Below are positions 8,801 to 15,382 of a DNA stretch of 64,000 nt, one piece after another. A program made the position numbers and the translations under genes. A model generated the notes under the pieces. It did no database searches. It was not told the origin of the DNA and was given only the letters and a program-made list of their open reading frames with translations. Source of the DNA: Kumtagia ephedrae (GTDB lineage Bacteria; Pseudomonadota; Alphaproteobacteria; Rhizobiales; Rhizobiaceae); the NCBI RefSeq assembly GCF_003012745.1, contig NZ_PXYK01000029.1:1-64000 (forward strand), written 5' to 3'. How positions within the stretch are numbered: the stretch's first letter is position 1; every line of letters begins with the position of its first letter.

Positions 8801-9427
8801 ATGCCTGTTGCCCGTCTCGCCGCCCTGGCCGGCCTCGCCGCGGCCGCCGCGTTCCTCGCCGCCCCTGCCAATGCGCTGACGATGCAGGAATGCAGCGCCA
8901 AGTACAACGCCGCAAAGGAAGCTGGTACGCTCGGCGACGTGAAATGGAACGATTTCCGCAAGTCCCAATGCGGGTCGGACGACGAGGCGGCAATCGCTCC
9001 GCCAGTCGAGAACAAGCTGAAGACTTCCAGCGTAAAGCCCGCCGCTGCCGCCGCCATGCAAGAGGCCAAGGGCCTGACGATGACCGAGTGCAGCACCAAG
9101 TACAAGGGCGCGCAGGAAGCCGGCGTGACGGGGTTGAAATGGAACGATTTCCGCAAGGCCGAATGCGGCCCCGGATCCGATCCGGTAGCGCTCAGCACCG
9201 ACGGCGCGGCGGAGCCGGCCCCGGTCAACTTCGCGGCCCCGCGCGGCGTGACCTTCCCGCGCGGCGTCCCGGCAAAATATGCTGGCGAGACGCCGGCAAA
9301 GGCACGGATGCGTACCTGCCTCGACGCATACTACGCGAACAAGACCAACGACACGCTCGGCGGTCTGAAATGGGTGCAGAAGGGCGGCGGCTACTACAGC
9401 CTCTGCAACACCAGGCTGAAGGGGTGA
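8801..9427 (+). CDS. Secreted protein with three Cys-containing repeats
   Basis: A 208-aa protein with a Sec signal peptide (residues 1-25, cleavage after ANA). The mature part has two close repeats at residues 26-58 and 92-123 (pattern LTMxECSxKY...EAG...KWNDFRKxxCG) and a diverged third at 169-202 (RMRTCLDAYY...GLKW...YSLC). Each unit has a Cys near each end, so three intra-repeat disulfides in the periplasm are plausible. Ala/Pro-rich linkers separate the units. GGAG lies upstream of the ATG. The family is not recognised; PsiF-like repeats are a distant thought only. The function is unknown. Confidence 0.8.
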   Translation: MPVARLAALAGLAAAAAFLAAPANALTMQECSAKYNAAKEAGTLGDVKWNDFRKSQCGSDDEAAIAPPVENKLKTSSVKPAAAAAMQEAKGLTMTECSTKYKGAQEAGVTGLKWNDFRKAECGPGSDPVALSTDGAAEPAPVNFAAPRGVTFPRGVPAKYAGETPAKARMRTCLDAYYANKTNDTLGGLKWVQKGGGYYSLCNTRLKG

Positions 9428-9549
9428 CACCACCCGGCGCCGGCGCGGCTTTCCTCGAAGCGCAAGCCTTCGCGGGACGTCAACGCAGTGCCTTCGAACT
9501 CGGCGTGTTCGAGCGTCAGAAACCCTGACGCGTTCGCAGGCTTGGCTCA

Positions 9550-9627
9550 GGGGACAGTTTACTTTCTTTCGGCAGAAAGCCGCAGCGGTTCAGAAGTCGC
9601 GCGGGCCGAAAAAAGTAAACTGTCCCC
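9550..9627 (+). repeat. 78-bp palindromic repeat, copy 1
   Basis: Begins GGGGACAGTTTAC (9550-9562) and ends GTAAACTGTCCCC (9615-9627), with near-complementary inner arms around a GC-rich centre. Copies 2 (12601-12678, inverted) and 3 (14481-14559) share the ends. It lies between convergent genes (8801 and apaG), 12 bp from the apaG stop. The form resembles REP elements mobilised in trans by tyrosine transposases of the RAYT kind; no such transposase is in the window. Confidence 0.85.
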
Positions 9628-9639
9628 GGCGCTTATTCC

Positions 9640-10032
9640 TCAATTCACCGTGCGCCTGCCATCCGGCAGGTCGAGCGAGAAGGCGGGGATGGCGATGTCG
9701 AACGTGTCGCCGCGCGCGTTGCGCATGGTGTAGCGCCCGACCATGATGCCGGACGGCGTCGAGAGCGGGCAGCCCGACATGTACTGGTAGCTGTCGCCCG
9801 GATCGAGTTCCGGCTGCTCGCCGACCACGCCCGGCCCGCGCACTTCCTCGACGCGGCCGGTCCCGTCGGTGATGTGCCAGTAGCGCGACAGGAGCTTTAC
9901 GTGCTCGTCCGACTGGTTGTCGATGGTGACGCGGTAACCCCAGACGTAGCGGCCCGCCTCGGGGTCGGAGCGGTCGGCCAGGTAGAAGGGCTCGACGCTC
10001 ACTTCGATGTCGTGCGTCATGGTCCGGTACAT
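9640..10032 (-). CDS. apaG: ApaG protein
   Basis: A 130-aa fibronectin-III-like protein. The conserved core [39 protein letters not shown] and the [18 protein letters not shown] segment are all present. The start at [11 protein letters not shown] (ATG 10030-10032) fits homologues; an ATG four codons upstream is possible. ApaG was linked to cobalt/magnesium sensitivity in enterobacteria, but the molecular role is unsettled. It is on the same strand as metZ, 73 bp downstream of it. Confidence 0.93.
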   Translation of the reverse strand: MYRTMTHDIEVSVEPFYLADRSDPEAGRYVWGYRVTIDNQSDEHVKLLSRYWHITDGTGRVEEVRGPGVVGEQPELDPGDSYQYMSGCPLSTPSGIMVGRYTMRNARGDTFDIAIPAFSLDLPDGRRTVN

Positions 10033-10105
10033 GATGCGCTCCATAACGCCGTCAGGATCAACCTTGAAGACGGCGAGGTCAACCCGTCCTTTGGGTCTGG
10101 GAGGC

Positions 10106-11296
10106 CTATGCCGCCTTCAGCGCCCGCTCGATGTCGGTCACAAGGTCGCCGGCGTCCTCCAGCCCGACCGACAGCCTGACCGTGCCGGGGCCGATGCCGA
10201 GCTCGGCCCGCGCCTCGTCGGTGAGGTTCTTGTGCGTGGTCGTCGCCGGGTGGGTGATCAGGCTCTTGGCGTCGCCGAGATTGTTGGAGATCAGCACGAT
10301 CTTCAGCGCGTTCTGGAAGGCGAAGGCCGCCTTCTTGCCGCCCTTCAGCTCGATGCAGATCAAAGTGGAGCCGCCGCTCATCTGCCGCTTCACCACGTCG
10401 GCCTGCGGATGGTCGGCGCGACCGGGATAGATGACCCGGGCGATTTCCGGGCGCTCCGCCAGGAAGTCGGCGATCTTTGCGGCGCTCTCGGTCTGCTGGC
10501 GCACCCTGAGCGGCAGCGTCTCCAGCCCCTTCAACAGCGTCCAGGCGTTGAACGGCGACAGGCTGGGGCCTGTATGGCGGAAATAGTCGTGAAGGTTCTC
10601 GTCGATCCACTTCTTGTCGGAGAGGATGACGCCGCCGAGGCAGCGGCCCTGCCCGTCTATGTGCTTGGTGGCGGAATAGACGACGACATGCGCGCCGAGC
10701 TGCAGCGGCTTCTGCTGCAGCGGCGTGGCGAACACGTTGTCGACCACCAGTCGCGCGCCGATCTCGTTGGCGAGCTTCGCCACCGCGGCGATGTCGATCA
10801 CCTCCAGCGTCGGATTGGTCGGGCTTTCCAGGAAGAACAGCTTTGTGTTCGGCCGCACCGCCTTGTGCCAGTTGGCGATGTCCGTGCCGTCGACCAGCGT
10901 CGCCTCGATGCCGTAGCGCGGCGCCAGCGTCTCCACCACCCAGCGGCACGAGCCGAACAGCGCGCGCGCCGCCACGATGTGGTCGCCGGCGCGAAGACCG
11001 CACAGGATCGCCGAGGTGACGGCGGCCATGCCCGACGAGGTGGCGCGGGCGTCCTCGGCGCCTTCCAGCGCGCACATGCGCTTTTCGAACATGTCGACTG
11101 TGGGATTGGCGTAGCGCGAATAGATGAAGCCCGGCGTCTCGCCCTTGAAGCGGGCTTCGGCGGCTTCCGCGCTTTCGTAAACATAACCCTGGGTGAGAAA
11201 GATCGCCTCCGACGTCTCGCCGTGGTCGGAGCGCAGCGTGCCCCCGTGGACGAGGCTCGTCGCCGGCTTCCAGTCGCGTTCAGCGTCATGCGTCAT
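10106..11296 (-). CDS. metZ: O-succinylhomoserine sulfhydrylase
   Basis: A 396-aa PLP enzyme of the Cys/Met-metabolism family, making homocysteine from O-succinylhomoserine and sulfide. Markers are [14 protein letters not shown] (about residue 62), the ATSSGMAAV segment, [12 protein letters not shown] and the PLP lysine in [14 protein letters not shown] (about 207). The start is the [13 protein letters not shown] methionine at 11294-11296; the 51 codons upstream in frame are the riboswitch leader. Expression is predicted to be switched off by S-adenosylmethionine through the SAM-II aptamer and terminator immediately upstream. MetB/MetC-type activity is less likely given this riboswitch context. 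Confidence 0.93.
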   Translation of the reverse strand: MTHDAERDWKPATSLVHGGTLRSDHGETSEAIFLTQGYVYESAEAAEARFKGETPGFIYSRYANPTVDMFEKRMCALEGAEDARATSSGMAAVTSAILCGLRAGDHIVAARALFGSCRWVVETLAPRYGIEATLVDGTDIANWHKAVRPNTKLFFLESPTNPTLEVIDIAAVAKLANEIGARLVVDNVFATPLQQKPLQLGAHVVVYSATKHIDGQGRCLGGVILSDKKWIDENLHDYFRHTGPSLSPFNAWTLLKGLETLPLRVRQQTESAAKIADFLAERPEIARVIYPGRADHPQADVVKRQMSGGSTLICIELKGGKKAAFAFQNALKIVLISNNLGDAKSLITHPATTTHKNLTDEARAELGIGPGTVRLSVGLEDAGDLVTDIERALKAA

Positions 11297-11307
11297 GGGC
11301 GTTCCCC

Positions 11308-11344
11308 AAAAAACAAAAAAACCGGCCGCGACGTCGCAACCGGT
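11308..11344 (-). terminator. Intrinsic terminator of the metZ leader
   Basis: On the minus strand, ACCGGTTGCGACGTCGCGGC followed by CGGT folds into a roughly 10-bp stem (with two G-T pairs) and a short loop (11321-11344). It is followed by TTTTTTTGTTTTTT. It lies 12 bp upstream of the metZ ATG and immediately after the SAM-II aptamer, so it is the likely expression platform. Confidence 0.85.
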
Positions 11345-11365
11345 CCATATGGCCTTGGCGGCCCG

Positions 11366-11421
11366 ACGGTCCTTTAGCGACTTGTTTAACGTGGCTGCAA
11401 GCCGACCGGCCAAATCACCAC
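11366..11421 (-). ncRNA. SAM-II riboswitch (SAM-alpha)
   Basis: The minus strand carries the conserved SAM-II features in order: GGTGATTTG (11411-11419), CTTGCAGCCACGTTAAAC (ending near 11384), then AAGTCGCTAAAGGACC (to 11368). These form the characteristic H-type pseudoknot. SAM-II occurs chiefly upstream of metA, metX and metZ genes in alphaproteobacteria, which is exactly the context here. A terminator follows, so SAM binding should reduce metZ transcription. Confidence 0.92.
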
Positions 11422-11433
11422 GGGATAAACCTC

Positions 11434-11462
11434 CCCATAAACCCGCCACACGCTTGCGTCAA
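11434..11462 (-). promoter_or_regulatory. Candidate metZ promoter
   Basis: On the minus strand TTGACG (plus 11457-11462) and TATGGG (plus 11434-11439) are separated by 17 bp, a reasonable sigma70-type pair. Transcription would start a few bases before the SAM-II aptamer. The -10 box is imperfect. Confidence 0.5.
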
Positions 11463-11504
11463 TCATGCGGTTGGCTAAAGCAGGATGTCCAACCGGAGCC
11501 GGCC

Positions 11505-12593
11505 GTGCGCGAAGAGGGAATATTAGCCGATCACCAGATCGCAGCCTTGTTCCAGGGCGGCGCTCTGGCCGCCGCCCGGCCGCTCGACGCCGACCAGATC
11601 CAGCCGGCCAGCCTCGACCTGCGCCTCGGCGAAAAAGCCTACCGCGTGCGCGCCAGCTTCCTGCCGGGGCGCGAGCATCGCGTGGCCGACAAGCTCGCCC
11701 GGCTGAAGCTGCACGAGATCGACCTCAGCAACGGGGCGGTCCTGGAGACCGGCTGCGTCTACATCGTGCCGCTGCTGGAGAGCCTGAAGCTGCCCGCCGA
11801 CGTCGCCGCCTCGGCCAACCCGAAGAGCTCGACCGGTCGCCTCGACATCTTCACCCGGGTGATGACCGATTTCGGCCAGGAGTTCGACAAGATCGCCACC
11901 GGCTATGCCGGGCCGCTGTGGCTGGAGGTCAGCCCGCGCACCTTCCCGATCGTCGTGCGCACCGGCTCGCGCCTGTCGCAGATCCGCTTCCGCAAGGGCA
12001 ATGCGGTGATCGGCGAGTTCTCGCTGCAGATGCTGCACGACACCGAGACCCTGGTCGCCTCCGAGGAGCCGAACATCTCCGGCAGCGGCATCGCGCTTTC
12101 CATCGACCTGATGGGCGATGCCGATGGCCTGGTCGGTTATCGCGGCAAGCACCACACCGGCATCGTCGACGTCGACAAGCGCGCCGCCCACGACGTGTTC
12201 GACTTCTGGGAGCCGCTCTACCGCCGCGGCGAGCCGGGCGAGCTGGTGCTCGACCCCGACGAGTTCTACATCCTGGTCAGCCGCGAGGCCGTGCACGTGC
12301 CGCCGTCCTACGCCGCCGAGATGACGCCGTTCGACCCGCTGGTCGGCGAGTTCCGCGTCCACTATGCCGGCTTCTTCGACCCCGGCTTCGGCCATTCGGC
12401 GGCCGGCGGCACCGGCAGCCGCGCCGTGCTGGAGGTGCGCAGCCACGAGGTGCCCTTCATCCTCGAGCACGGCCAGGTGGTCGGCCGGCTGGTCTACGAG
12501 CACATGCTGTCGCGGCCGAAGACGCTCTACGGCACCGACCTCGGCTCCAACTATCAGGCGCAGGGCCTGAAGCTGTCGAAGCATTTTCGCTGA
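11505..12593 (+). CDS. dcd: 2'-deoxycytidine 5'-triphosphate deaminase (two-domain form)
   Basis: A 362-aa protein of the dCTP deaminase/dUTPase fold, making dUTP from dCTP. The first half has the family motif ANPKSSTGRLDIFTRV (about residue 105) and ATGYAGPLWLEVSPRTFPIVV followed by QIRF; the second half repeats the fold, giving about twice the length of E. coli Dcd, as usual in rhizobia. GTG at 11505 was chosen because GGAG lies 6 bases upstream; no ATG fits. The promoter must lie in the 208-bp region shared with the divergent metZ leader. Confidence 0.88.
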   Translation: MREEGILADHQIAALFQGGALAAARPLDADQIQPASLDLRLGEKAYRVRASFLPGREHRVADKLARLKLHEIDLSNGAVLETGCVYIVPLLESLKLPADVAASANPKSSTGRLDIFTRVMTDFGQEFDKIATGYAGPLWLEVSPRTFPIVVRTGSRLSQIRFRKGNAVIGEFSLQMLHDTETLVASEEPNISGSGIALSIDLMGDADGLVGYRGKHHTGIVDVDKRAAHDVFDFWEPLYRRGEPGELVLDPDEFYILVSREAVHVPPSYAAEMTPFDPLVGEFRVHYAGFFDPGFGHSAAGGTGSRAVLEVRSHEVPFILEHGQVVGRLVYEHMLSRPKTLYGTDLGSNYQAQGLKLSKHFR

Positions 12594-12600
12594 AGGTGCA

Positions 12601-12678
12601 GGGGACAGTTTACTTTTTTCGGCCCGCGCGACTTCGGAACTGCGGCGGCTTTCTGCCGAAAGAAAGTGAACTGTCCCC
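12601..12678 (-). repeat. 78-bp palindromic repeat, copy 2 (inverted)
   Basis: Reverse complement of copy 1 with about 74 of 78 identical bases. Ends are GGGGACAGTTTAC (12601-12613) and GTGAACTGTCCCC (12666-12678). It fills the gap between two convergent genes, 7 bp after the dcd stop and 5 bp before the stop of the next gene. Confidence 0.85.
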
Positions 12679-12683
12679 GGCGC

Positions 12684-13121
12684 CTAGCGGAACATCGCCT
12701 CCTTGGCCGCGCCGAGGCAGTTATAAAAGCCGCCGATGAACAACAGTTCGCGTACCGTGAATTTCGACCTGCCCCAAAGAACGTGATTCTTCTGCGCGTC
12801 GAGATCGTTTGATCCTTTAAGAAGCCCTGGCATCATGCTTCGGGTACATCCAAGAACATGAGCGCGGGCGGAGTCGATCCCGCATTCCTTGGCTTGCGCG
12901 TTCAGGCGGCCGGACTGAAGAACACGCACTTGCCCATGGGCGTTTCTCATCAGGAATTGAATCTGCGGTTTCGAATAGCCCTGGCCCGATAGATATCGGC
13001 TGAGCTGCGATTTGCTCGCTTGATAGGAAACCTTGCTGCATTGCGCGGCCTCCGACGCGTCGAGGGCCGCAAACAGTAACATGCCTAAGGTCGACCCGAA
13101 GATCGCTGGGCAGCGCTGCAC
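12684..13121 (-). CDS. Small secreted hypothetical protein
   Basis: A 145-aa protein starting at GTG (13119-13121), with GGAGGGA a few bases upstream. Residues 1-26 look like a Sec signal peptide (hydrophobic core FGSTLGMLLFAAL, cleavage near SEA). The mature part has four Cys (CSKV, KECG, LGCT, YNCLG), suggesting disulfides. No domain is recognised. Weak similarity of pattern to other small exported rhizobial proteins only. Confidence 0.6.
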   Translation of the reverse strand: MQRCPAIFGSTLGMLLFAALDASEAAQCSKVSYQASKSQLSRYLSGQGYSKPQIQFLMRNAHGQVRVLQSGRLNAQAKECGIDSARAHVLGCTRSMMPGLLKGSNDLDAQKNHVLWGRSKFTVRELLFIGGFYNCLGAAKEAMFR

Positions 13122-13148
13122 GATTCCCTCCCTGCAGACCTAACGCCG

Positions 13149-13943
13149 CTATCGTCCTTGTTCGTATACCGTCCGCAACTCCCGCAGTTCCGCGCGCAAC
13201 GCCTTGAGCTCGGCAAGAATGCTCTCCTGGTCGTCCTGCAGCGCCTGGCGCTCGGCGGTTTCCACCGCCTCGTGCTCGGCCTCCATGGCCGAGACGATGA
13301 CGCCGATGAACAGGTTGAGCACGGTGAAGGAGGTGGCGACGATGAAGGGGATGAAGAACAGCCAGGCATAGGGATGGATCTCCATCACCGGCCGCACCAC
13401 GCCGTCCGACCATCCTTCCAGCGTCATCACCTGGAACAGCGTGAACAGCGATTCGCCGACGTCGCCGAACAGCTGCGGGAATTGCGGGCCGTAGAGTTTC
13501 GTCGCCATCACCGCGAAGACGTAGAAGACCAGGCCGAGCAAAAGCACGATCGAGCCCATGCCGGGCAGCGCGGCGATGAAGCCGGTGACCACGCGCCTGA
13601 GCGACGGCACGATGCTGATCAGCCTGAGCACGCGCAGGATGCGCAGCGCCCGCAGCACCGACAGGCCGCCGGTCGCCGGCAGGAGCGCGATGCCGACGAC
13701 GAACAGGTCGAAGATGCGCCAGGGGTCGCGGAAGAAGCCGGCGCGGTAGACGATGGCGCGCGCCGCCAGCTCCGCGACGAAGATCGCCAGGATCACCCGG
13801 TCGATGGCCGCCAGCAGCCCGCCGAACCGCTCCACCGCCGCCGGCCACGTCTCCAGCCCGAGCGTCACGGCGTTGAGCAGGATCAGCGCCGTGATGGCGA
13901 GCTCGAAGCGGCGGGATTCGATCAGGGACTTCAGCGCGTTCAT
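13149..13943 (-). CDS. Voltage-gated sodium-type ion channel (single 6-TM domain)
   Basis: A 264-aa membrane protein of the bacterial NaV (NaChBac/NavAb) kind. Six transmembrane segments are visible. The S4 sensor is LRALRILRVLRLISIV (about residues 100-115) with four Arg at every third position. The pore loop reads FQVMTLEGWSDGVV (about 168-181), where TLEGW aligns with the TLESW selectivity filter. The C-terminus (about 225-262) is a heptad-like coiled coil that in NaV channels holds the tetramer together. The filter Ser-to-Gly change and the following Asp are notable. Divergent from the gene at 14384. Confidence 0.9.
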   Translation of the reverse strand: MNALKSLIESRRFELAITALILLNAVTLGLETWPAAVERFGGLLAAIDRVILAIFVAELAARAIVYRAGFFRDPWRIFDLFVVGIALLPATGGLSVLRALRILRVLRLISIVPSLRRVVTGFIAALPGMGSIVLLLGLVFYVFAVMATKLYGPQFPQLFGDVGESLFTLFQVMTLEGWSDGVVRPVMEIHPYAWLFFIPFIVATSFTVLNLFIGVIVSAMEAEHEAVETAERQALQDDQESILAELKALRAELRELRTVYEQGR

Positions 13944-14091
13944 ACAATCCTCGACGGTGTCGGAGCGCCGCAGATGTGGCGAGCGGCGGCTGCCGCGTCA
14001 AGCGCCGATCTCCGGCGCTGCGCAGAAAGGCGGCGGCGCGCGTCGTGGGAAGGAACAGGCAAGCTCGCCACGGGGCGATCGCATGAAGAAT

Positions 14092-14232
14092 ACCCCCACC
14101 CCTGACCCCTCCCCTCAAGGGGGAGGGGGACTTTGCGGCCGTTGTGCCGAGCGAAATCATCGACGATGGCGGCTGGCGGAGACGCAAGCCGGGTCCCCCT
14201 CCCCCTTGAGGGGAGGGGTTAGGGGTGGGGGT
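14092..14232. repeat. Long inverted repeat (40-bp arms), family B
   Basis: Arms at 14092-14131 and 14193-14232 are complementary at 39 of 40 positions around a 61-bp spacer. The core is CCCCTCAAGGGGGAGGGGGA. The gap 13944-14383 between the channel gene and the next gene otherwise holds only a presumed promoter region. The arm shares CTCAAGGGGGAGGG with the repeat at 60575-60715. Confidence 0.85.
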
Positions 14233-14383
14233 AGGAGACGACGGAAAGCCGCCGTTTGTCATGCGCGATACTCTGCGCATGGCGGGGCCCTGTCAGCACC
14301 TGTCAGGATTGTTTTCCTCGAATTTATCCCCCTCCTCCCGTTCGGAGCGACAATCCCCCGCCTGTGCTGGAAAGGAGGCGGCG

Positions 14384-15208
14384 GTGGACTGGGATGCGGC
14401 AATCGAGAAGAATCGCGAGGCGCTGAAGCGCATCCTCGCCATGCTCGTCGCCATGGCCGGCCTGGAACTCGAGGAACTCAGGGGACAGTTTACTTTCTTT
14501 CGGCAGAAGGGCACAGCCGCTTCAAGGTTTTCGCGGGCCGAAAAAAGTAAACTGTCCCCGGCCCTTACGCCGGCACTTGACCCGGCACTTACCCTTCCCC
14601 GCCGCCTCCACCGCGCCATACTCCGGCTCCTGCGCCCGGCCGAAGCGGCGGTGCGGCGGCTCATCGTCGTGGCCGCGCGCGGCCTCGTGGTGATCTTGCC
14701 GCCGCCCCGGCAGAAACCGCAGCCGAAATTCCGGCCCGGAGCCGGCCCCGTCCGCATGCCGGCGCGGCCGAAAACCCGCGCCCGGCGCGCGACCCTGCCG
14801 CTGCTCGACCCGCTGAAACCCTGGAACCGCCGCCGGCGGCGGGCGCCCAGGGGCGTGCCGCGCATCTCCTGTCCCGGCTACAGCGAGCCGTTCCGCATCC
14901 CCGCCTGGTCGCCCAACGATCCCATCGACGCGTCACGGCTGGACGCGCGGCTATGGGCGCTGGCTGCGGCGCTCGACGACCTGCCCGGCCAGGCAAGGCG
15001 CTTCGCCCGCTGGCGGGCACGCCGCGACGCCGCCCTCGCGCGCGAGCGGGAATCCGGCTGCCTGCGCCGGTTCGGCCGCTTCTCGCCGCTGAAGCCCGGC
15101 CGCCCGCCGGGCTGGCGGCGAAAAAAGCCCGTTCATGAGGTGCACGAGGTTCTGGACGTCGTGCACGGCCTTGCCCAGTGGGCACTGGAGCCGCCCGATA
15201 CGTCCTGA
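14384..15208 (+). CDS. Basic Arg/Pro-rich hypothetical protein with an in-frame repeat insertion
   Basis: A 274-aa protein from a GTG start (14384) with a strong AAAGGAGG 5 bases upstream. The N-terminus VDWDAAIEKNREALKRILAM is a helix. The middle (about 65-125) is Arg-rich, with LHRAILRLLRPAEAAVRRLI. The C-terminus reads LDDLPGQARRFARWRARRDA, PLKPGRPPG and HEVHEVLDVVHGLA before ALEPPDTS. Codons 33-59 come from the 79-bp palindromic repeat copy 3 (14481-14559), which leaves the frame open. I recall similar C-termini in unnamed rhizobial proteins, but no function is known. Confidence 0.7.
   Translation: MDWDAAIEKNREALKRILAMLVAMAGLELEELRGQFTFFRQKGTAASRFSRAEKSKLSPALTPALDPALTLPRRLHRAILRLLRPAEAAVRRLIVVAARGLVVILPPPRQKPQPKFRPGAGPVRMPARPKTRARRATLPLLDPLKPWNRRRRRAPRGVPRISCPGYSEPFRIPAWSPNDPIDASRLDARLWALAAALDDLPGQARRFARWRARRDAALARERESGCLRRFGRFSPLKPGRPPGWRRKKPVHEVHEVLDVVHGLAQWALEPPDTS
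14481..14559 (+). repeat. 79-bp palindromic repeat, copy 3 (inside a coding sequence)
   Basis: Ends GGGGACAGTTTAC and GTAAACTGTCCCC are identical to copy 1 and in the same orientation; the central 30 bases have diverged. Unlike the other two copies it lies inside the gene 14384-15208 and is read through as RGQFTFFRQKG...RAEKSKLSPA. This is similar in kind to palindromic elements in Rickettsia genes. Confidence 0.85.
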
Positions 15209-15382
15209 CGGGGCCAGGCTGGCGGACCCGACCAGCGGAGGACCGACGCCCTGCGGATTTTTCGCGGCGTGGCGACGACGAGTGCTGTCGGCAGGTACCA
15301 GATGCAATCGCTTGAAGCGCCAGGGCGACGAGCACCGTCTCATCTGTTGGCGAAGCCGGCCAAACCTGCTTAGCTTGCGCCG

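Noticed and set aside
8690-9433. A long minus-strand frame opposite the secreted repeat protein.
   Set aside because: It is the shadow of a high-GC gene with signal peptide and ribosome site on the plus strand; only the last 27 codons outside it were kept as a possible remnant.
10045-10105. A terminator after metZ.
   Set aside because: A 7-bp stem (CGCCGTC/GACGGCG) exists on the minus strand but no T run follows.
9628-12600. apaG-metZ-dcd as a composite transposon between inverted 78-bp copies 1 and 2.
   Set aside because: The copies lie in natural convergent gaps, the enclosed genes are ordinary core genes with a riboswitch, and no target duplication is seen.
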